Shown: positions 50,512 to 59,710, numbered from the stretch's first letter. The stretch: 64,000 nt of DNA from Sphingomonas gei (GCF_004792685.1 NZ_SRXT01000005.1:124001-188000), one strand, 5' to 3'. Program-made: numbers and translations. The notes: a model not told the origin generated them from the letters alone.

Positions 50512-53031
50512 CTATTTTCTCCCCAATTCGATCGCGGCCTGGACCAGCGCGATATAGCTGGGGCTCATGTTCACGACATATTCGTTCTCGCCCCAGAAGA
50601 ACGGCCAATTCTCGCTATTCTCGGGCAGATCGGGCTTGAGGATCAGCACGCCGGGGACGACGCCGCCGGCGATGAACGAGAAGTCGGCGCGGTTGTTGCC
50701 ATAGGCGACTTCCTTCGAGCGGGTGCCGACCCCCGAGACGAACGAGATGTCCGAGCCCGGATGGGTGCCATGAAGATAATCGAGCGCGCGGAACACGAGG
50801 CTGCCGTCGCTGAGCGCGGGGAACGCCTTGTGGATGGCGTAGTCGGTGAGGCCGGTCTGGATCACGGCGCCGTTGCCCGCCCAGCCGCCGGTGGTGATCG
50901 GGACGCCATAGGGATTGGCGCCAGTGAACGGCGTGGCATTGGCCTTGAGCTTGCGTATCTCGGCTTCGACCTTGCTGCGATACCCGGCGTCCATGAAGGG
51001 CAATGCCTGCAGCGCGGTCTCGGCATATTGGCCGAAGCGCGGGGCGATTTCCGGCCACAGGCTCGTGACCCGCGCGGCATATTGCGGGTCCTTCGTCGTC
51101 GCCAGCAATTCGACCGCGGCGGCGAACTCCTCGCCCGGTAGCCAGCCGCCGGTGGTGTTGCCGTGGCTGAAACTGTTGGGTGCGTGGCTGTGCTCGTCGG
51201 CCCAGACGGCGCGCGCGAGCTTGAGCGCCTTGTCCGCCAGCGCGTCGTCATAGCCGCGCAATGCCCGGCTCGATGCCGCCAGCGCCGCTGCCGAGCCGTA
51301 ATTGAGCGCGCTCGACTTGCTGGTGAACACCCAGCGATCGTCGGGGGTGCCGCTGCGATTGCCTTTGCGCTCGCCGAACTTGAGATCGGAGTCGTAGGCC
51401 AGTCCGTCGGTCTTCGACGCGGCGTCGCCGAGATGGGTATATTGGGCGACATCGGGCTCGACGACGCCGTGCACCGCATAGCCGACCGCATCGTACATCG
51501 AGGCGAGATAGAGAACGCCGTGCTCGATCTGCTGGAGGAGGTCGGGCTTGCCGTCGGGGACGTGCATCTCGACGCGGCGGAGATCCTGATCGACCAGGGT
51601 CTGGTCGCGGGTCGGTTTATAGTCCTCCCAGATGCCGACCAGCGATCGGATCACGGCATATTGGGTCTGGGTGCGGATGTCGAAATCGCCTGCGTCGAGC
51701 CAGCCGCCGACATTGAGGCCGGGGATATGTTCGCCCGGTTTGAACCTGGTGTCGGTGGTGGGGCCCTGGCGGTAGAGATCGACATGCTCATGGCTGACCG
51801 CGGCCTGGCGCGCATCGTCGCGGTGGCTGTCGCCGTGCCAGACGCGATAGGCCTCGTTGACCAGCATGTGGTCCATCTGCACGGGCAGATAGACGTCGAG
51901 GCTGGGGTGCCAGGCGTCGGCGTAGATTTCAGGGTCGATGCGGAAGCTGTGGGTCTGCTTGCCGCCATATTCGAGCTGATAGAGGCCGGGCTGGCGGATG
52001 CTGCTGAAGTCGAAGCTGAGATAATTGTAGCGGAGATATTTGCCCCAGCTTTTGGGCGTGCCGGACAGCGCCACCGCCGCCTTGCCGGTCTCGTCGATGC
52101 GCAGCAGTCGCGCGGGGCCAGCGGGTTTGGCGTTGGCGTCGAGCTCGATCACTGCGGTCTTGGCCTGCGCCGGCGTATAGCCGAGCTGCGAATGGCCGAT
52201 TACCGGTTCGCGCAGCCAGCCGGGGACGCTGTTGGGGCTGAGCGTCCATTCGACGACGCGGCCGGTCTGCCCGGCGGGGAGCAGGCTGCGCAGCACGAAC
52301 CAGCCATTCTGCGCCTGGTTGCGGCCGTCGAATAATTGGAGATCGCCGCGGGTGGCGCGGACGGTTACGCGGCGCGCGGGGTCTTCGGGTGCGAGGACCA
52401 GGGTCTTGCCCGCGGCCATCGGCAGCGGCTCGGCGCCTGGGCCGATGTCGCGCCCGCTCGCGGCGTTGCGTTCGCCGCCCGCGATCATGTCACCGGCGGG
52501 ATAGAGCGGGAAGGCGCCGGGCTTGCCGTCGGCGAGGAAGCTCTTGTGGAAATAGGCCGAGGGCAGAAATTCCAGGTTGAACCCGGCTTTGCCGGCGAGC
52601 GCGGCGGGCAGCGGCGAATCGAGGATCACGGCGATATGCACGCCGTCGGCGCGGCGTTCGGCGCGGATGCGATACTGGAACTTGTATTCGGGATATTCGA
52701 GCAGCGCCTCGATCGCGCCGGTCTTTTGATCGATGTCGCGCTTCACCAGTCGGCCGATCGGGTCCCATTGGCCGGGGGTGGCGGAAAGGCGGACATCGCC
52801 GTTGGTGGCGGTGCGCTCGCCTTGCTGGACGATCTCGACTCCGCTGATCTTCGAATCGGCGAACAGCCCGTCATACCAGTTCGAAAAGACGAGGACGTTG
52901 ACTCCGCGCGCCTCGAAATAGCCGGCATCGTTGAGCCGCAAATCACTCTGCGCGGCAGCGGGAAGGGCGAGCGCCGCGGCACTCGCCAGCAGGCCCGTGC
53001 CCAACAGCCGTCGCCCGATTTTGCTCTTCAC
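50512..53031 (-). CDS. Glycoside hydrolase family 9 (cellulase-like)
   Basis: Exported protein of 839 residues from a GTG at 53031, preceded by GAGGAGAG; the signal peptide is KSKIGRRLLGTGLLASAAAL ending LPAAAQ. Longer reading to 53115 is possible but lacks a site. An N-terminal region (about 30-300) has beta-rich domains, an Ig-like CelD_N part follows (IGHSQLGYTPAQAKTAVIEL, then YQLEYGGKQTHSFRI), and the (alpha/alpha)6 catalytic domain spans about 370-835. GH9 motifs are VGGWLDAGDFDIRTQTQYAV (paired catalytic Asp region), HAPNSFSHGNTTGGWLPGEE and the final GENEYVVNMSPSYIALVQAA with the catalytic Glu. It is probably an endo- or exo-beta-glucanase. It is divergent from an MFS gene over a palindrome. 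Confidence 0.9.
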   Translation of the reverse strand: MKSKIGRRLLGTGLLASAAALALPAAAQSDLRLNDAGYFEARGVNVLVFSNWYDGLFADSKISGVEIVQQGERTATNGDVRLSATPGQWDPIGRLVKRDIDQKTGAIEALLEYPEYKFQYRIRAERRADGVHIAVILDSPLPAALAGKAGFNLEFLPSAYFHKSFLADGKPGAFPLYPAGDMIAGGERNAASGRDIGPGAEPLPMAAGKTLVLAPEDPARRVTVRATRGDLQLFDGRNQAQNGWFVLRSLLPAGQTGRVVEWTLSPNSVPGWLREPVIGHSQLGYTPAQAKTAVIELDANAKPAGPARLLRIDETGKAAVALSGTPKSWGKYLRYNYLSFDFSSIRQPGLYQLEYGGKQTHSFRIDPEIYADAWHPSLDVYLPVQMDHMLVNEAYRVWHGDSHRDDARQAAVSHEHVDLYRQGPTTDTRFKPGEHIPGLNVGGWLDAGDFDIRTQTQYAVIRSLVGIWEDYKPTRDQTLVDQDLRRVEMHVPDGKPDLLQQIEHGVLYLASMYDAVGYAVHGVVEPDVAQYTHLGDAASKTDGLAYDSDLKFGERKGNRSGTPDDRWVFTSKSSALNYGSAAALAASSRALRGYDDALADKALKLARAVWADEHSHAPNSFSHGNTTGGWLPGEEFAAAVELLATTKDPQYAARVTSLWPEIAPRFGQYAETALQALPFMDAGYRSKVEAEIRKLKANATPFTGANPYGVPITTGGWAGNGAVIQTGLTDYAIHKAFPALSDGSLVFRALDYLHGTHPGSDISFVSGVGTRSKEVAYGNNRADFSFIAGGVVPGVLILKPDLPENSENWPFFWGENEYVVNMSPSYIALVQAAIELGRK

Positions 53032-53074
53032 ATCGCTCTCCTCTATGCCCGGGTTGGCCCCGGCGCTTGCTGAA

Positions 53075-53086
53075 GTTAGCGCTAAC
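53075..53086. promoter_or_regulatory. Candidate LacI-family operator between GH9 and MFS genes
   Basis: GTTAGCGCTAAC is a perfect 12-base palindrome placed 44 bases before the GH9 start and 35 bases before the MFS start. Its central GCGC symmetry and position shared by two divergent sugar genes fit a LacI-type repressor site that controls both at once. Confidence 0.65.
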
Positions 53087-53120
53087 ACAAGCGAAAGGGG
53101 CGGGGGAAGGGGCAACGTAG

Positions 53121-54683
53121 ATGCAGGCGGGCAGTACCTTTATCGACCGGCGCGGGGTGTGGCTGTTCGTGCTCGGCTGCACCGCGGTGACCGCCGGCGT
53201 GCTGATGCACGTGCCGATGTTCCTGATGGGCAAGGACATGCATTACATGCTCGCCGGCATGCCGATGGGCTGGGACATGGTCGGCGGGATGGCGATGATC
53301 ATCCTCGGCTGCCTGATCGCCGCCTGGGGGCTGCTGCCGCGCGACGTATCGGCGCAGCTTGCGGCGCGTGACGATTTCGAGATCGCCGCGCCCGAGGACG
53401 CGCATCTGGGACCAGCGCATTGGGGGCTGATGGCGGTGCTGGTGGTCGCCCTGATCATCGACATCATGAAGCCCGCCGCGCTGGGTTTCACCGTCCCCGG
53501 GATGATCATGGAATATCATGTGCCCAAGGCGACGGTGTCGCTGGTCCCGTTCTTTGCCTTGTGCGGGACGGTGACCGGATCGGTGCTGTGGGGCGTGCTC
53601 GCCGACATCTATGGCCGCAAGGCGACGATCCTGCTCTCGGCAGTGATGTTCGTCGGGACGTCGATCTGCGGCGCGATGCCCAGCCTCGCCTGGAATATCG
53701 GGATGTGCTTCATGATGGGCGCGGCGGCGGGGGGCATGCTGCCGGTGACCTACGCCCTGCTCGCCGAGATGATGCCGAGCCGGCATCGCGGCTGGAGCCT
53801 CGTGCTGGTCGGCGGGCTCGGCGCGGTCGGCGGCTATTTCGCGGCGAGCGGCGCCTCCGCTCTGCTCCAGCCGATCTTCGGGTGGCGGATCCTGTGGCTG
53901 CTCAACTTGCCGACCGGGCTGTTGCTGGTGGTGCTGGGGGTGTTCATCCCCGAATCGGCCAAGTTCCTGCTCGCGCGCGGGCGGCGTGCCGAAGCGGCGG
54001 CAGTGATGGCGCGGTTCGGGGCGACGGTGCGCAAGGTTGCGGCGCCAAGGCCGGAAATGCGCGCCGCGGCGGCGCATGTCCCGCTCACCGGGGCAAAGTT
54101 GATCGGCAAGCTGGTCGCGCTGTCGACGGCGGCGATCGCCTGGGGGCTGATCAATTTCGGGCTGTTGCTGTGGCTGCCCGCCGATCTGGTGAGCAAGGGC
54201 TATTCGGTCGCGGTGTCGAGCAAGCTGCTTGCCGCCTCGGCGCTGATCGCCTTCCCGACGGTGTTCCTGTGTGCGTTCATCTACAGCCGGTGGAGCACCA
54301 AATGGTCGCTCGTCACCGTCATCGGCATCACCTTTCTCGGGCTGATCGGGGTGATGTGGCTCGAGCTGGTCGGGGGCATGAGCCCGGTATTGCCGGTGGC
54401 GTTGCTGATCGTCGGCTCGAACGGGATCATCGCGATCGTGCTGCCCTACACCGCGGAGAGCTTCCCGATGCGGGTGCGCGGACGGGCGACCGGCTGGGTG
54501 GCGGCGTGCACCAAGGCCGGCGGCGTGCTCGCGCAATTGCTGTCGATCACGGCGCTGGTGCCGGCGATGGGCTGGGCCGCGGCGGCGATCATGGTGCCGA
54601 CCCTGGCCGCGCTGGGGTTCGTGGCGTGGTTCGGGCGCGAGACGCGCGGCGCCGATCTGCGGCGGCTCGACGGGGACGATTGA
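53121..54683 (+). CDS. MFS transporter, sugar-porter-like
   Basis: Membrane protein of 520 residues. Unlike usual MFS proteins it has two hydrophobic segments (about 14-35 and 50-72), a hydrophilic stretch (about 75-110), and then a full set of membrane helices. Sugar-porter-like motifs are GVLADIYGRKATILLSAVMF and IPESAKFLLARGRR (the PESxRxL element). The second half has TAESFPMRVRGRATGW, the equivalent of the PAExxPxxxRG motif. It is divergent from GH9 and under the same palindrome, so it probably takes up the glucan breakdown products. The ATG follows AAGGGG. Confidence 0.87.
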   Translation: MQAGSTFIDRRGVWLFVLGCTAVTAGVLMHVPMFLMGKDMHYMLAGMPMGWDMVGGMAMIILGCLIAAWGLLPRDVSAQLAARDDFEIAAPEDAHLGPAHWGLMAVLVVALIIDIMKPAALGFTVPGMIMEYHVPKATVSLVPFFALCGTVTGSVLWGVLADIYGRKATILLSAVMFVGTSICGAMPSLAWNIGMCFMMGAAAGGMLPVTYALLAEMMPSRHRGWSLVLVGGLGAVGGYFAASGASALLQPIFGWRILWLLNLPTGLLLVVLGVFIPESAKFLLARGRRAEAAAVMARFGATVRKVAAPRPEMRAAAAHVPLTGAKLIGKLVALSTAAIAWGLINFGLLLWLPADLVSKGYSVAVSSKLLAASALIAFPTVFLCAFIYSRWSTKWSLVTVIGITFLGLIGVMWLELVGGMSPVLPVALLIVGSNGIIAIVLPYTAESFPMRVRGRATGWVAACTKAGGVLAQLLSITALVPAMGWAAAAIMVPTLAALGFVAWFGRETRGADLRRLDGDD

Positions 54684-54782
54684 TTTGGGTTAATTTGCAG
54701 TCGGTTGGCGGCTATTGCAGGTCGATTGCGGGAACCATCGGGCCATTCTGCCGGTTACTTGCCGGCAGGAGATCACAGCAAC

Positions 54783-55679
54783 ATGGCTACACGTCCGAGC
54801 GACTTCGCAAATGATGCGGGTTCGCAATTCCTAACCGACAGCTTCCAGCGTGGCCTCGCCCACTGGAATCGCGAGCGGCTCGAACCCGGTTTCCCCAGCC
54901 GGGACTGGAGCCGGGTGTTCGAGCGCGACATCAAGATGCAGCGGCTCGAGGGCGGCTTCATCGAGGAGCTGCGCGCCGACATCGTCGACGAGGCGGCGCA
55001 GGCGCCGACCGATGTCGAGGGCTTCATCGAATGGTTCGAGGAGCTCAAGAATTCCGGCCCGGGCCAGAACGATTCGCTGTTCCCGTGGCTTGCCGAGCAG
55101 GCGAACATCGACGAGTTCCGCTGGTTCTTCGAGCAGGAGGCCGCCGGCGAGGCGGGTTTCGACGATCTCGTCGCGATGACGCAGGTCAAGCTGCCCGTCC
55201 GCCCCAAGCTCGAGCTCGCCCGCAATTACTGGGACGAGATGGGCCATGGCACCTTCAAGGGCATGCACGGCCCGATGCTCGACGCGCTGGTGGAGACGCT
55301 GCAGGTCGACCCGGTGATCGAGAATACGGTGTGGGAGAGCCTCGCGCTCGCCAACGCGATGACCGCGATGGCCGCCAATCGCCGCTATGCCTGGCATTCG
55401 GTGGGTGCGCTCGGCGCGATCGAACTGACTGCGCCGGGCCGTTCGCAGGCGACTGCCGACGGGCTCAAGCGGCTCGGCTTTTCGGGCAAGGAGCGGCGCT
55501 ATTTCTCGGTCCACGCCGTGCTCGACATCAAGCACAGCATCGACTGGAACCGCGAAGCGATCCGGCCCGCGGTCGAGGAGGATCCGCGCCGCGCGACGGC
55601 GATGGCCGAGGGCGCCCTGATCCGGCTGCGCTGCGGCGCGCGCTGTTTCGAGGCGTATCGCGCGCGGCTGTGGGGCTGA
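54783..55679 (+). CDS. Heme-oxygenase-like diiron (HDO) redox enzyme
   Basis: Protein of 298 residues with the iron-containing redox enzyme fold of the TenA/heme-oxygenase-like diiron oxidase superfamily. The likely metal ligands are seen in order as a Glu in WFFEQEAAGE, then KLELARNYWDEMGHGTFKGM, and later VHAVLDIKHSIDWN, which gives the Glu-x(n)-His and His-x3-Asp-x3-His pattern. Members oxidise fatty acids, amino acids or pterin-like compounds; the substrate here is unknown. There is a distant AGGAG site. A GGAAC-N17-GGTT element at 54731-54756 resembles, with one mismatch, an EcfG stress promoter. It is not coupled to the upstream MFS gene. Confidence 0.85.
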   Translation: MATRPSDFANDAGSQFLTDSFQRGLAHWNRERLEPGFPSRDWSRVFERDIKMQRLEGGFIEELRADIVDEAAQAPTDVEGFIEWFEELKNSGPGQNDSLFPWLAEQANIDEFRWFFEQEAAGEAGFDDLVAMTQVKLPVRPKLELARNYWDEMGHGTFKGMHGPMLDALVETLQVDPVIENTVWESLALANAMTAMAANRRYAWHSVGALGAIELTAPGRSQATADGLKRLGFSGKERRYFSVHAVLDIKHSIDWNREAIRPAVEEDPRRATAMAEGALIRLRCGARCFEAYRARLWG

Positions 55680-55739
55680 CGCGCAGCGAAATCACGCGGT
55701 AACATCTCCGCGCCACGGCGTGGCGGACGGAGGTGGTTG

Positions 55740-57497
55740 ATGCGTATACTGATCGGGTTGCTGGCAGGGACGTTGCTCGCGGGGTGCGCAGGGCGCGTCG
55801 TCGAGCCGGGCGGCGGGCCCGCGGTAGCACCCGTGTCGGTCCAGATCATCGCGTTCAACGATTTCCACGGCAATCTCGAAGCCGGCAAGCTCGCGGTCGA
55901 CATACCAAGCGAGAGCGGCGTTACCCGCGTGCCCGCGGGCGGCGCCGCTTATTTCGCCTCGGCAGTGGCCAAGCTGCGCGCGGGGCATCCGAACAGCGTC
56001 ACCGTTTCGGCGGGGGACATGATCAGCGCCAGTCCTTTGGTCTCGTCGATGTTCCTCGACGAGCCGACGATCCATGCGATGAACCTGATCGGAGTCGACT
56101 TCAACGCAGTCGGCAACCACGAATTCGATCGCGGGCAGAAGGAACTGCTCCGCATGCAGAATGGCGGGTGCGAGAAGAACACCAAGCGCACGCCCTGCGC
56201 GATCGAGCCGTTCGGCGGCGCGCGCTTCGGCTATCTCGCCGCCAATGTCGCGAAGGATGCGGGGGGCACCTTGTTCCCGGGCACCGGCATCCGCAGCTTC
56301 GGCAAGGGCGCGCGCCAGGTGAAGGTCGCGTTCATTGGCATGACGCTCAAGGGCACCGGCACGCTGGTGATGGCGACGGGCAATGAGGGGCTGCGCTTCG
56401 AGGACGAGGCGGACACGGTCAACGCACTGGTGCCCAAGCTCAAGGCGGAGGGGGCCGACGCGATCGTCGTGCTGATCCACCAGGGCGGCTATTCCAAGCG
56501 CGCGTTCGACGCGAACAGCTGCGAGGGGATGACCGGCGAGATCTTCCCGATCCTCGAGCGCCTCGATCCGCGCGTCGATCTGGTCGTGTCGGGGCACACG
56601 CACAACGCTTATGTCTGCGACTATGCCAGCGTCGACAAGACGCGGCCGCTGCTGCTGACCAGCGCCGGCTATGGCGGCACGCTGCTGACCGACATCAGCC
56701 TCGATATCGATCCCGTCGCGGGCCGCGTGGTCGCCAAGCGCGCCAACAATGTCCTGATCCAGAGCGAGGCCTTCACCAGTGCCAAGGGGCCGGTGCCGAT
56801 CAGCGATCATTATCCCCGCTTCGCCCCCGAGCCGCGCGTGGCGGCTTTGGTCGCGCGCTATGCGGCGGCGGCGAAAAGCTATGCCGAGCGGCCGATCGGT
56901 AAATTGACCGCGCCGGCGCCGCGCACCGACGACGACATGCGCGAACAAGTGCTCGGCAACATGATCGCCGATGCGCAGCTCGCCGCGACGGCGGCGCCCG
57001 CGAATGGCGGCGCCGAGATCGCGCTGATGAACGCCGGCAGTGCGCGCGTGTCGCTCACGCCGCGGGCGGACGGGACGATCACGTTCGGCGACATCTATGC
57101 CGCGCAGCCGTTCGGTAACACCTTGGTGATCAAGCGCCTGACCGGCAGGCAATTGCGCGCGGTGCTCGAGCAGCAGTTCGACGAGAACAAGGCGGGCGGG
57201 CGCAATCTGCTGCTGGTCTCGCGCGGCTTCGGTTTCGGCTATGATCTCGGCAAGCCGGTGGGGCAGCGGCTGGTCGATCCGCGGCTCAACGGCGCGCCGA
57301 TCGCCGACGATCGCATCTATCGCGTGGTGGTGAGCAACTTCCTGGGCAATGGCGGCGACGGATTCACGACGCTGGTCGGCGGCGACGAAGTGCTGACCGG
57401 GATTGCCGATCTCGACGCGCTCGAAGCGTATTTCGCGCGCGGGCCGGTGACGCCGCCGGCCACCGATCGGACCAAGGATTTGACGCTGCGCAACTAG
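55740..57497 (+). CDS. 5'-nucleotidase / UDP-sugar hydrolase lipoprotein
   Basis: Exported metallophosphatase of 585 residues. The lipobox LLAGC gives lipidated Cys16. The N-terminal calcineurin-like domain has IIAFNDFHGNLEAG, SAGDMISASPLVS, VGNHEFDRGQKE, IHQGGYS and SGHTHNAYVC, all the metal-binding blocks. The C-terminal 5'-nucleotidase domain includes MNAGSARVSL, TFGDIYAAQPFGNTLVIKRL and VVSNFLGNGGDGFTTL, where the substrate ring stacks on a phenylalanine. It frees nucleosides or sugars in the periplasm. The ATG at 55740 follows GGAGG. A cysteine-containing insertion (GGCEKNTKRTPCAIEP) is present in the first domain. Confidence 0.94.
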   Translation: MRILIGLLAGTLLAGCAGRVVEPGGGPAVAPVSVQIIAFNDFHGNLEAGKLAVDIPSESGVTRVPAGGAAYFASAVAKLRAGHPNSVTVSAGDMISASPLVSSMFLDEPTIHAMNLIGVDFNAVGNHEFDRGQKELLRMQNGGCEKNTKRTPCAIEPFGGARFGYLAANVAKDAGGTLFPGTGIRSFGKGARQVKVAFIGMTLKGTGTLVMATGNEGLRFEDEADTVNALVPKLKAEGADAIVVLIHQGGYSKRAFDANSCEGMTGEIFPILERLDPRVDLVVSGHTHNAYVCDYASVDKTRPLLLTSAGYGGTLLTDISLDIDPVAGRVVAKRANNVLIQSEAFTSAKGPVPISDHYPRFAPEPRVAALVARYAAAAKSYAERPIGKLTAPAPRTDDDMREQVLGNMIADAQLAATAAPANGGAEIALMNAGSARVSLTPRADGTITFGDIYAAQPFGNTLVIKRLTGRQLRAVLEQQFDENKAGGRNLLLVSRGFGFGYDLGKPVGQRLVDPRLNGAPIADDRIYRVVVSNFLGNGGDGFTTLVGGDEVLTGIADLDALEAYFARGPVTPPATDRTKDLTLRN

Positions 57498-57502
57498 CCT
57501 TT

Positions 57503-57582
57503 CGTGCTCCCGCGAAGGCAGGAGCCAGGAGTCGCGAGCGATGCCTTCGGTAACCCTGGGCTCCTGCTTTCGCAGGAGCACG
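57503..57582. repeat. Interspersed inverted repeat, family B, copy 3
   Basis: Left arm cgtgctcccgcgaaggcagg then agcc; right arm ggctcctgctttcgcaggag then cacg. The left arm is more diverged than the right. It lies between the convergent nucleotidase and PLP-enzyme genes. Confidence 0.85.
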
Positions 57583-57589
57583 GGGCACG

Positions 57590-58897
57590 TTAAACCGCCT
57601 GCAGTGCCTCTTCGAAGTCGGCGATCAGATCGTCGGCATCCTCGACTCCGATCGAGATGCGGACGAGATTGTCGGTAATGCCCAGCGCTTGTTTGCGCGC
57701 TTCGGGGACCGACAGATGCGTCATCCCGGCGGGGTGGCTGGCGAGCGTCTCGGTGCCGCCCAGGCTGACCGCGAGCTTGGCGATCTTGAGCGCGTCGAGG
57801 AACGCGAACGCCTCGGTCTCGCCGCCCTTGAGATAGAGCGAGAAAGTGGATCCCGCGCCGGTGCAGTGGCGGTTGTAGATGTCGGCCTGGCGGCTGCCTT
57901 CCTCAAGGAAGCCGAGATACCCGACATGCTCGACCTTGGGATGCGTGCGCAGATATTCGCAGACCTTGACCGCGTTCTCGCCGGCGCGGCTCATCCGCAG
58001 CTCGAGCGTTTCGAGCGACCGCAGCAGCATCCATGCAGTGTGCGGGTCGCAGATCGTGCCGATGGTGTTGCGCATCAGCCGGATCGCGTTGATGTGCTCC
58101 TTCGAGCCGAGCACGCCGCCCGCGACGAGATCCGAATGGCCGCCGGCATATTTGGTCAGGCTGTAGACGACGATGTCGGCGCCCTGCTTGAGCGGTTGCG
58201 CCCAGAGCGGGCCGAGAAAGGTGTTGTCGATCGCGATCGGGGGCTTGGTACCCTTGAAGATCGCGTCGCGGCTGGCGGCGACGGCCTCGACATCGACCAG
58301 TGCGTTGGTCGGGTTGGCGGGCGATTCGAGATAGATCAAGGCGACGTTGCCACTGGCAGCGCGCGACAGCACCGCGTCGATTTCCGCGCGCGTCGCGCCG
58401 GCAGGAAAGTCGAGCCAATGGACCCCGAAGCGGCCGAGGATCCGCGCGATCAGCGTCTCGGTCGCGGCATAGAGCGGGCCCGAATGGACGATCGTGTCGC
58501 CGGGCTTGACCATCGACAGAAACAGCGTGGCGATCGCCGACATGCCCGAGGAGAAAGCAAGCGCGTCCTCGGCCTCTTCCCACACCGCGAGGCGATCCTC
58601 GAGAATCTCCTGATTGGGGCCGTTGAAGCGCGAATAGACCAGCCCTTCCGCGCCGCCCGGGCGCTTGCCGGTGACGCCTTCGAAATGGCGCTTGCCCGCT
58701 GCGGCATTGGGGAAGACGAAGGTCGAGGTCAGGAAGATCGGCGGCTTGAGCGAGCCTTCGGACAGCACCGGATCATAGCCATGCCCCATCATCATCGTCG
58801 AGGGCTTGAGCTTGCGCCCGCCGATCGTGTCGATGCTCGCCTTGGGACGGCGACGCGCGGTCGCGCCGGTCAGCTCGGCTTCGGTTTCGTCGGTCAT
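57590..58897 (-). CDS. Cystathionine gamma-synthase-family PLP enzyme
   Basis: Trans-sulfuration-family enzyme of 435 residues. PLP-binding Lys249 lies in VVYSLTKYAGGHSDLVAGG. Other signatures are SRFNGPNQEILEDRLAVWEE, AFSSGMSAIATLFLS, YLESPANPTN and the final THLSVPEARKQALGITDNLV with SIGVED. Members include methionine gamma-lyase, cystathionine gamma-lyase and gamma-synthase; a 40-residue N-terminal extension and the wording of the active site place it in the 'cystathionine gamma-synthase family' group without fixing the substrate. The frame can begin at a TTG at 58909, but GGAGAG is correctly spaced from the ATG at 58897. Confidence 0.93.
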   Translation of the reverse strand: MTDETEAELTGATARRRPKASIDTIGGRKLKPSTMMMGHGYDPVLSEGSLKPPIFLTSTFVFPNAAAGKRHFEGVTGKRPGGAEGLVYSRFNGPNQEILEDRLAVWEEAEDALAFSSGMSAIATLFLSMVKPGDTIVHSGPLYAATETLIARILGRFGVHWLDFPAGATRAEIDAVLSRAASGNVALIYLESPANPTNALVDVEAVAASRDAIFKGTKPPIAIDNTFLGPLWAQPLKQGADIVVYSLTKYAGGHSDLVAGGVLGSKEHINAIRLMRNTIGTICDPHTAWMLLRSLETLELRMSRAGENAVKVCEYLRTHPKVEHVGYLGFLEEGSRQADIYNRHCTGAGSTFSLYLKGGETEAFAFLDALKIAKLAVSLGGTETLASHPAGMTHLSVPEARKQALGITDNLVRISIGVEDADDLIADFEEALQAV

Positions 58898-58945
58898 CGG
58901 GCTCTCCAATTCTCTCGTTGACCGCTCCCTAGCCGAAGAGACGTA

Positions 58946-59710
58946 TCAACTGATACCAATTATCGCGATCTGGCGGCCGTAATCGGGCTCGCCGCGATGC
59001 GTCGCGCGGCGGAAGCTGTAGAAACGGCTCTCGTCGGAATAAGTGTCGAGGCCCAGCGTTTCGACGGTGCGGATTCCCGCGGCGGCGAGGCGATGCGCGA
59101 CATAGGCTTCGAGGTCGAACTGGTAATGGTCCGTTTTGCCGTCGGCGAAGAAACGTTCGTTGGCGGGATCGACTTCGGCGAAGCGGCGGAAGAAGGCGTC
59201 GTCGACTTCGTAGCTGGCGCGGGCGATGCACGGGCCGATTGCTGCGGCGATGCGCTCGCGTTTGGCGCCAAGGGTTTCCATCAGCGCTATCGTCGAATCG
59301 GTGACGCCGCCGAGCGCGCCTTTCCATCCGGCGTGTGCCGCGCCGACCACGCCCGCTTCAGCGTCGGCGAGCAGCACGGGGGCGCAATCGGCAGTGAGGA
59401 TGCCGAGCGCGAGCCCGGGCCGATCGGTGGCCAATGCGTCGGCGCGCGGGCGCAGGCGCTCCTCAAAGGGCTCGATCACCGCGACGGCGTCGGCCGAATG
59501 GATTTGAAACAGTGTGACGAGCCGGGCGCCGGGGAGCACCGCCTCGCGCGCACGGCGGCGATTCTCGGCGATCAGCGCGGGGTCGTCGGCCGAGCCGGAG
59601 CCGACATTGAGACCGGCGAGCATCCCGGTCGACACCCCGCCGCGCCGGCCGAGAAAGCCGTGCGCGACGTGACCCAGCGCGCGGGCGCGGGTGACTTCGA
59701 CCTGGCTCAC
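58946..59710 (-). CDS. pgeF: Peptidoglycan editing factor PgeF (laccase-domain, YfiH family)
   Basis: Cytoplasmic enzyme of 254 residues. PgeF removes wrong amino acids (L-Ser in place of L-Ala) from UDP-muramyl precursors; older annotation calls it polyphenol oxidase. The zinc-site residues are His in LFQIHSADAV, Cys in LTADCAPVLLAD and His in AAHAGWKGAL, all present; GPCIARASYEV and the C-terminal YSDESRFYSFRRAT fit the family. No ATG lies near the domain start; the GTG at 59710 overlaps the GNAT stop (GTGA), so the genes are translationally coupled. It is the third gene of the MidA-GNAT-pgeF operon. Confidence 0.93.
   Translation of the reverse strand: MSQVEVTRARALGHVAHGFLGRRGGVSTGMLAGLNVGSGSADDPALIAENRRRAREAVLPGARLVTLFQIHSADAVAVIEPFEERLRPRADALATDRPGLALGILTADCAPVLLADAEAGVVGAAHAGWKGALGGVTDSTIALMETLGAKRERIAAAIGPCIARASYEVDDAFFRRFAEVDPANERFFADGKTDHYQFDLEAYVAHRLAAAGIRTVETLGLDTYSDESRFYSFRRATHRGEPDYGRQIAIIGIS

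Noticed and set aside
54783..55679. TenA thiaminase or true heme oxygenase
   Set aside because: The fold is related, but the paired Glu/His and His/Asp/His ligand pattern fits the diiron branch, and no thiamine or heme genes are adjacent.
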